The notes under the pieces: model-generated
The model's input: the letters and a program-made list of their open reading frames with translations, nothing else
What the model was told of the DNA's origin: nothing
Database searches by the model: none
DNA from: Rhodospirillaceae bacterium
Lineage (GTDB): Bacteria; Pseudomonadota; Alphaproteobacteria; UBA8366; GCA-2717185
Assembly (NCBI GenBank): GCA_028817685.1
Contig: JAPPPC010000552.1
Coordinates: 1-9,636 of the forward strand
Reading direction: 5' to 3'
DNA length: 9,636 nt
In this document: piece by piece, positions 6,401 to 9,636 of the stretch
Layout: every line of letters begins with the position of its first letter
Numbering within the stretch: the first letter of the stretch is position 1
Made by a program: the position numbers and the translations under genes

Positions 6401-6927
6401 CCGGACAGCTTGTTACGGAACGCGTCCTGCCATTCCGTATAGGAGCCGAATTCCGGCTCCTGACCGAAATCTTCCTCGGTCTTCTTCAGCAGCGCCGCGT
6501 CGTCCAGATCGAGATCCGTCGGCTTGCCCTGCGGCTGGCGGACATGGAATGGCGTATCGACGAAGCACTCGACGCCATTGCCTTCCGGATCGGTGAAGTA
6601 CAGTGACCAGGCGTTGCCGTGGGACACTTCGCGGCGGACATCGACCCCTTCCGAGGCCAATCGCTTCTTCAGGCCGCGCAGTTCGTCCAGGTACTCGAGA
6701 CGAAACGCGACATGCGCCAGATTCCGTGTGCCGTCGCCGTCCTTCATTGTGTTGGCCAGCGCGATCTGATGATGGTTGTCGGGATCCTGGCTCATGAAGA
6801 CGGCCTCGGTGTCACCCCGGAGCGTTCCCCGGTCGGTGACATGAAACCCCAGGACATCTGTGTAAAAGGGCACGACCGCATCGAGATCCGCAACATTGAT
6901 GAAGGCGTGCGAAAGTTTCATCCCCAT
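6397..6927 (-). CDS. VOC-family (glyoxalase/extradiol dioxygenase fold) protein
   Basis: Vicinal-oxygen-chelate protein of 176 residues with two beta-alpha-beta-beta-beta modules. The likely metal ligands are His7 in LSHAFINV, His72 in LAHVAFRL and Glu120 in GNGVECF, with His53 (NHHQIAL) near the position of the remaining ligand. FYTDVLGF (21-28) and YFTDPEGN (110-117) are typical glyoxalase/dioxygenase family motifs. A tail of about 45 residues, acidic around 138-160, follows the second module. Members include glyoxalase I, catechol-type dioxygenases and fosfomycin resistance enzymes. The reaction here is unknown. It is read 74 bp downstream of the aminotransferase gene on the same strand and probably shares its transcript. 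ATG at 6927 is preferred; TTG at 6936 abuts the Shine-Dalgarno and ATG at 6921 is further away. The stop codon overlaps that of the convergent pta gene. Confidence 0.85.
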   Translation of the reverse strand: MGMKLSHAFINVADLDAVVPFYTDVLGFHVTDRGTLRGDTEAVFMSQDPDNHHQIALANTMKDGDGTRNLAHVAFRLEYLDELRGLKKRLASEGVDVRREVSHGNAWSLYFTDPEGNGVECFVDTPFHVRQPQGKPTDLDLDDAALLKKTEEDFGQEPEFGSYTEWQDAFRNKLSG

Positions 6928-6936
6928 GCCTTGCAA

Positions 6937-6943
6937 CCCTCCT
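6937..6943 (-). promoter_or_regulatory. Strong ribosome binding site of the VOC gene
   Basis: On the minus strand AGGAGGG lies 9-10 nt before the ATG at 6927. The TTG at 6936 follows the motif directly and cannot be used efficiently. Confidence 0.65.
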
Positions 6944-7001
6944 TTTTCGCTGCTGTATCCCGATACCGTTACACCGGATCAACCTCGCCCCGCAAGATCG
7001 G

Positions 7002-8180
7002 CTACGCGCTCTGCCGCCCCGCCATCAGATAATCCATCGCCGCTGCGACGCCACCGGTGCTGTGCGGGACGCCGGCCAATCCCAGCCCCATCTCGACGCC
7101 GCAGAGGGTGCCGCTCAACATTAGGTCGTTGAAATCGCCGAGATGACCGATGCGGAACACCTTGCCCGCCACCTTGCCCAGCCCATTGCCGAGCGACATG
7201 TCGAAATTCTCCAGCACCGTCTTACGAAAATTGTCGGCATCGTTGTCCTCCGGCATCAGAACGGCGGTCAGCGCGCTGGAATATTCCGCCTCGTTCTGGC
7301 ACAGCACTTCCAGTCCCCAGGCATTGACCGCGCGGCGCGTCGCTTCCGCGTGCCGGTCGTGCCGGGCGAAGACATTGTCCAACCCTTCCTCGTGCAGCAT
7401 GTCGATCGCCTCGCGCAGGCCGAACAGCAGGTTCGTACCAGGCGTGTAGGGGAAGACGCCATTGGCATTGGCCTGGATCATCTCCTCCCAGTCCCAGTAG
7501 GAGCGCATCGACCGCGACGTCTTCGCCGCGACCCGCGCCTTGACGCTGACGGCGTTGAAACTCAGCCCCGGTGGCAGCATCAGCCCCTTCTGCGAGCCGC
7601 CGACCGTCACATCGACGCCCCATTCATCATGCCGGTAATCGATCGAACCAAGAGAAGAAATCACGTCGACCATCAACAGCGCCGGGTGACCGGCAGCGTC
7701 GATCGCCTCGCGCACCGCTGGCACGTTCGAAGTGATCCCCGTCGAGGTGTCGTTATGCACCACGCAGACCGCCTTGATCTCGTGCGAACTGTCCTTCGCC
7801 AGCGCCGCCTGAATCGCCGCTGCGTCGGCGCCATGCCGCCAGTCGCCCGCGATGAATTGCGGCTTCAGTCCGATTCGTTCGGCGAGATTGCGCCACAAGG
7901 TCGAGAACTGGCCGGTCTCATACATCAGGACCCGGTCGCCCGGCGACAGCGCGTTGACCAAGGCCGCCTCCCACGCGCCGGTACCGGACGCCGTGTAGAT
8001 CACCACCGGCTGCTCCGTCTTGAAGATGGTCCGGACATCCTGCAGAACCCCTTGCGCCAGCGCCGCGAAATCGGGACCGCGATGGTCGATTGTCGGGTTA
8101 TCTATCGCCCTTAAAATCCGATCCGGCACGTTGGTCGGGCCGGGAATCTGCAGAAAGTGTCGTCCGCCGCGTCGCGCCAT
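7002..8180 (-). CDS. Serine/alanine-glyoxylate-type aminotransferase (class V)
   Basis: PLP-dependent aminotransferase of the AGXT/SgaA class V family, 392 residues. Motifs: IPGPTNVPDRI (12-22), TASGTGAWEAAL (63-74) for the PLP phosphate, HNDTSTG (142-148), Asp172 in VDVISSLGS, Lys198 in GGSQKGLMLPPG as the Schiff base, YTPGTN (245-250) and Arg343 in FRIGHLGD for the substrate carboxylate. The closest remembered relatives are serine-glyoxylate aminotransferases of methylotrophs and other proteobacteria, giving glycine and hydroxypyruvate. Other amino donors such as alanine, aspartate or sulfur amino acids are possible. The frame is open upstream to 8270, but AGGAG seven nt before ATG 8180 and the start MARRGGRHFLQIPGPTNVP fix the start. 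It is first in a two-gene minus-strand unit and diverges from the FAD oxidase gene. A role in amino-group transfer to glyoxylate or sulfopyruvate is conjecture. Confidence 0.88.
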   Translation of the reverse strand: MARRGGRHFLQIPGPTNVPDRILRAIDNPTIDHRGPDFAALAQGVLQDVRTIFKTEQPVVIYTASGTGAWEAALVNALSPGDRVLMYETGQFSTLWRNLAERIGLKPQFIAGDWRHGADAAAIQAALAKDSSHEIKAVCVVHNDTSTGITSNVPAVREAIDAAGHPALLMVDVISSLGSIDYRHDEWGVDVTVGGSQKGLMLPPGLSFNAVSVKARVAAKTSRSMRSYWDWEEMIQANANGVFPYTPGTNLLFGLREAIDMLHEEGLDNVFARHDRHAEATRRAVNAWGLEVLCQNEAEYSSALTAVLMPEDNDADNFRKTVLENFDMSLGNGLGKVAGKVFRIGHLGDFNDLMLSGTLCGVEMGLGLAGVPHSTGGVAAAMDYLMAGRQSA

Positions 8181-8187
8181 GATCGTG

Positions 8188-8192
8188 CTCCT
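8188..8192 (-). promoter_or_regulatory. Ribosome binding site of the aminotransferase gene
   Basis: AGGAG on the minus strand, with 7 nt to the ATG at 8180. It rules out the longer open frame, whose extra 30 residues fall in the AT-rich leader and show no family similarity. Confidence 0.7.
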
Positions 8193-8218
8193 AAAAAAAT
8201 GCCCCGTCGTCATCGGGC
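8193..8218 (-). terminator. Terminator-like hairpin with seven T in the aminotransferase leader
   Basis: Read on the minus strand, GCCC (8218-8215) can pair with GGGC (8204-8201), or CCCG with CGGG one step inside, around a 7-10 nt loop. ATTTTTTT (8200-8193) follows, and then the AGGAG of the aminotransferase. This resembles an intrinsic terminator, but it is placed upstream of the start codon, so attenuation would be the natural reading. The stem is only 4 bp, so it may be weak or accidental. Confidence 0.3.
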
Positions 8219-8245
8219 GGGTTGAATTTCGATATTTATTGCATA

Positions 8246-8256
8246 TTGCATACAAT
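8246..8256 (+). repeat. Operator-like repeat copy 1 (TTGCATACAAT)
   Basis: Exact 11-mer shared with 8320-8330. The core TTGCATACAA is a near palindrome (TTG and CAA arms around CATA) of the kind recognised by GntR-family dimers. Another TTGCATA (8239-8245) abuts it in tandem. The copy lies on the aminotransferase side of the divergent region. Confidence 0.5.
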
Positions 8257-8319
8257 TTTGAATTCGGCAATCCCTTATTTCCGGTAGATCATATCGCAAA
8301 CCAAATCTATTCTTTCATT

Positions 8320-8330
8320 TTGCATACAAT
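8320..8330 (+). repeat. Operator-like repeat copy 2 (TTGCATACAAT)
   Basis: Second exact copy, 74 bp after the first, about seven helical turns, so both would face the same side of the DNA. It lies 46 bp before the ATG of the FAD oxidase gene, where a bound regulator could act on that promoter. Confidence 0.5.
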
Positions 8331-8376
8331 CCTGTAAGGTGACTGGATCACGTTTGAGTTTATGGGAGGCGAGACG

Positions 8377-9636
8377 ATGAGCAGCGCCACGACGACCCGG
8401 ATCGGCGATTCCGCGTTGGCCGCCCGGCTGCGGCGCGAGACAGAGGGAGACGTGCTGTTCGACGCGTTCAGCCGCGGCCGCTACTCAACAGACGCCTCGC
8501 ACTACCAGATTGAACCGATCGGCGTGCTGGTGCCGAAGACCGAGGCCGACATCCACAGCGCCATCCAGATCGCCGCCAAGGAAGGCGTCCCCGTCCTGCC
8601 GCGCGGCGGTGGTACCTCGCAATGCGGCCAGACCGTCGGCGAGGCGCTGGTCGTCGATGTTAGCAAGCACTTCAACAATATCGTCGACCTGGATCCGGAT
8701 GCGCGCCGGGTCACGGTGCAGCCCGGCGTCGTGCTCGACCAGCTCAACAACGCCCTGGCGCCGCACCGGCTCTCCTTCCCGGTCGACGTCTCCACTTCGA
8801 GCCGTGCGACCATCGGCGGCATGACCGCCAACAACAGCTGCGGCGCGCGCTCCATCGTGCACGGCACCATGCGCGACAACGTGGCCGAGATCGAGGCCAT
8901 CCTGGCCGACGGCACGAAGATGCATTTCGGCCCCCTGCCCCCGGACCTTTCCACCCTCGACGCCCCGACCCAGGCTCTGGCCCGCGACCTGCTGGCGCTC
9001 GGCGACCGTGAGAAGGCGGAGATCGCCGCTCGCTTCCCCGACCTGATGCGCCGGGTCGGCGGCTACAATATCGATGCGCTGGTCGCAGACGGCCGCAACG
9101 CCCCGGTCAATCTCGCCCATCTGCTGGTCGGCTCCGAAGGCACGCTCGGCTTCTCCACCGAGATCGCCCTCGACCTCACCCCGATCCCGACGCACAAGCT
9201 GCTCGGCATCTGTCACTTCCCGGATTTCTACGCCGCGATGGACTCCACCCAGCACATCGTCAAGCTGGGCCCGGCCGCGGTCGAGCTGGCCGACAAGGTG
9301 ATGATCGACCTGGCCCGCGACATCCCAATCTTCCGCCAGACCATCGAGACTTATATCCAGGGCGACCCGGCCGCCATCCTGCTGGTCGAGTTCGCCGGCG
9401 AGGATCGCGACGATCTGGTGCGCCGCATGGCCCAGCTGGAGGACCTCATGGGCGAGCTCGGCTTCCCCGGCGGCGTCGTCCAGGCGCTCGAACCCGCACA
9501 ACAGAAGGCCGTGTGGGAAGTCCGCAAATCCGGCCTCAACATCATGATGTCGATGAAGGGCGACGGAAAACCGATCAGCTTCATCGAGGACTGCGCCGTG
9601 CGCCTGGAGGATCTCGCCGACTACACCGACCGGCTG
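8377..9636 (+). CDS. FAD-linked D-lactate/2-hydroxyacid dehydrogenase, N-terminal part (3' end outside the window)
   Basis: The first 420 residues of a flavoprotein of the GlcD/DLD/YdiJ type. The PCMH-type FAD-binding domain covers about residues 45-270: VLPRGGGTSQ (73-82), VQPGVVLDQLN (114-124), TIGGMTANNSCGARS (145-159) and LLVGSEGTLGFSTEI (249-263). A FAD-oxidase C-terminal domain follows, with KPISFIEDCAV (398-408). Such enzymes pass electrons to the respiratory chain, and the long versions carry a C-terminal Fe-S/CCG module that would lie beyond the window. GGAGG (8365-8369) is 7 nt from the ATG. The N-terminus has no signal peptide. It is divergent from the aminotransferase gene and may be co-controlled with it. 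D-lactate, glycolate, D-2-hydroxyglutarate or sulfolactate (SlcD-like) are possible substrates; the sequence alone does not decide. Confidence 0.88.
   Translation, partial: MSSATTTRIGDSALAARLRRETEGDVLFDAFSRGRYSTDASHYQIEPIGVLVPKTEADIHSAIQIAAKEGVPVLPRGGGTSQCGQTVGEALVVDVSKHFNNIVDLDPDARRVTVQPGVVLDQLNNALAPHRLSFPVDVSTSSRATIGGMTANNSCGARSIVHGTMRDNVAEIEAILADGTKMHFGPLPPDLSTLDAPTQALARDLLALGDREKAEIAARFPDLMRRVGGYNIDALVADGRNAPVNLAHLLVGSEGTLGFSTEIALDLTPIPTHKLLGICHFPDFYAAMDSTQHIVKLGPAAVELADKVMIDLARDIPIFRQTIETYIQGDPAAILLVEFAGEDRDDLVRRMAQLEDLMGELGFPGGVVQALEPAQQKAVWEVRKSGLNIMMSMKGDGKPISFIEDCAVRLEDLADYTDRL

Larger units (their letters stand above)
8181..8376. promoter_or_regulatory. Divergent AT-rich control region between aminotransferase and FAD oxidase genes
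   Basis: 196 bp without a gene, separating two outward-reading genes, so promoters for both must lie here. From 8221 to 8340 I count 39 G or C in 120 bases (about 33 percent), far below the surrounding coding DNA. It holds three copies of TTGCATA (8239-8245, 8246-8252, 8320-8326), two of which extend to TTGCATACAAT. TACAAT occurs at 8251-8256 and 8325-8330 and could serve as a -10 element, but I see no convincing -35 partner at 16-18 bp on either strand. Confidence 0.6.

Noticed and set aside
7143..8114. 323-codon open frame on the plus strand, antisense to the aminotransferase gene
   Set aside because: The opposite strand encodes a full set of class V aminotransferase motifs. This translation is Arg/His/Gln-rich and has no recognisable fold.
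7002..8180. Aspartate-glyoxylate aminotransferase BhcA of the beta-hydroxyaspartate cycle, given the IclR regulator nearby
   Set aside because: The N-terminus and motifs fit the serine-glyoxylate branch better, no BhcB, BhcC or BhcD genes are adjacent, and the IclR gene belongs to the other operon.
8251..8256. TACAAT as a -10 box within each 11-mer repeat
   Set aside because: No acceptable -35 hexamer lies 16-18 bp upstream of either copy, so an operator reading is better supported than a promoter one.
8485..9501. 338-codon open frame on the minus strand, antisense to the FAD oxidase gene
   Set aside because: It is a GC-rich shadow of a strongly conserved flavoprotein frame. Its translation is low-complexity (rich in D, G, V, H, Q), shows no domain, and has no ribosome binding site that I trust.

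Overview
The window is GC-rich, densely packed bacterial DNA. A tripartite tricarboxylate transporter (TTT) receptor, LDH2-type and D-isomer-specific hydroxyacid dehydrogenases, an IclR regulator, a serine-glyoxylate-type aminotransferase and a long FAD/Fe-S-type lactate oxidase together suggest a proteobacterium, most likely an alphaproteobacterium (inference; no marker gene is present). There are no RNA genes, mobile elements or CRISPR arrays.

Region 1 (1-6400, + strand) reads as one operon. It starts inside the C-terminus of a UxaA/SuyB-family lyase. Then come a TTT (Bug/TctC-type) periplasmic receptor, a D-isomer-specific 2-hydroxyacid dehydrogenase (SlcC-like), an LDH2/MDH2-family dehydrogenase (ComC-like), a group II PLP-dependent decarboxylase, an IclR regulator and a phosphate acetyl/butyryltransferase. 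Gaps are at most about 42 bp, and several stops and starts overlap. SuyB + TTT receptor + SlcC + ComC + IclR regulator is the gene set known from sulfolactate degradation in Chromohalobacter salexigens. There, (S)-sulfolactate is oxidised to sulfopyruvate by SlcC, reduced to (R)-sulfolactate by ComC, and cleaved to pyruvate and sulfite by SuyAB. The PLP decarboxylase and the Pta are additions to that core. Both would fit a C2 branch in which cysteate or sulfopyruvate carbon reaches acetyl phosphate through sulfoacetaldehyde and Xsc, but no xsc gene lies in the window.

Region 2 (6397-8180, - strand) is a two-gene unit: a serine/alanine-glyoxylate-type aminotransferase followed by a vicinal-oxygen-chelate (glyoxalase/dioxygenase fold) protein. 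It converges on region 1 with a 4-nt overlap of the two stop codons.

Region 3 (8181-8376) is a 196-bp divergent intergenic segment, strikingly AT-rich (about one third G+C over 8221-8340). It carries two exact copies of the near-palindrome TTGCATACAAT spaced 74 bp apart, and looks like a shared control region for a regulator not encoded here. Region 4 (8377 to the end, + strand) is the first 420 codons of a large FAD-dependent D-lactate/2-hydroxyacid dehydrogenase.

Two points deserve most attention. The TTT receptor has an obvious in-frame signal peptide but no ATG, GTG, TTG or CTG start upstream of it; an ACG sits at ideal distance from a Shine-Dalgarno. The decarboxylase is built into what looks like a sulfolactate operon.
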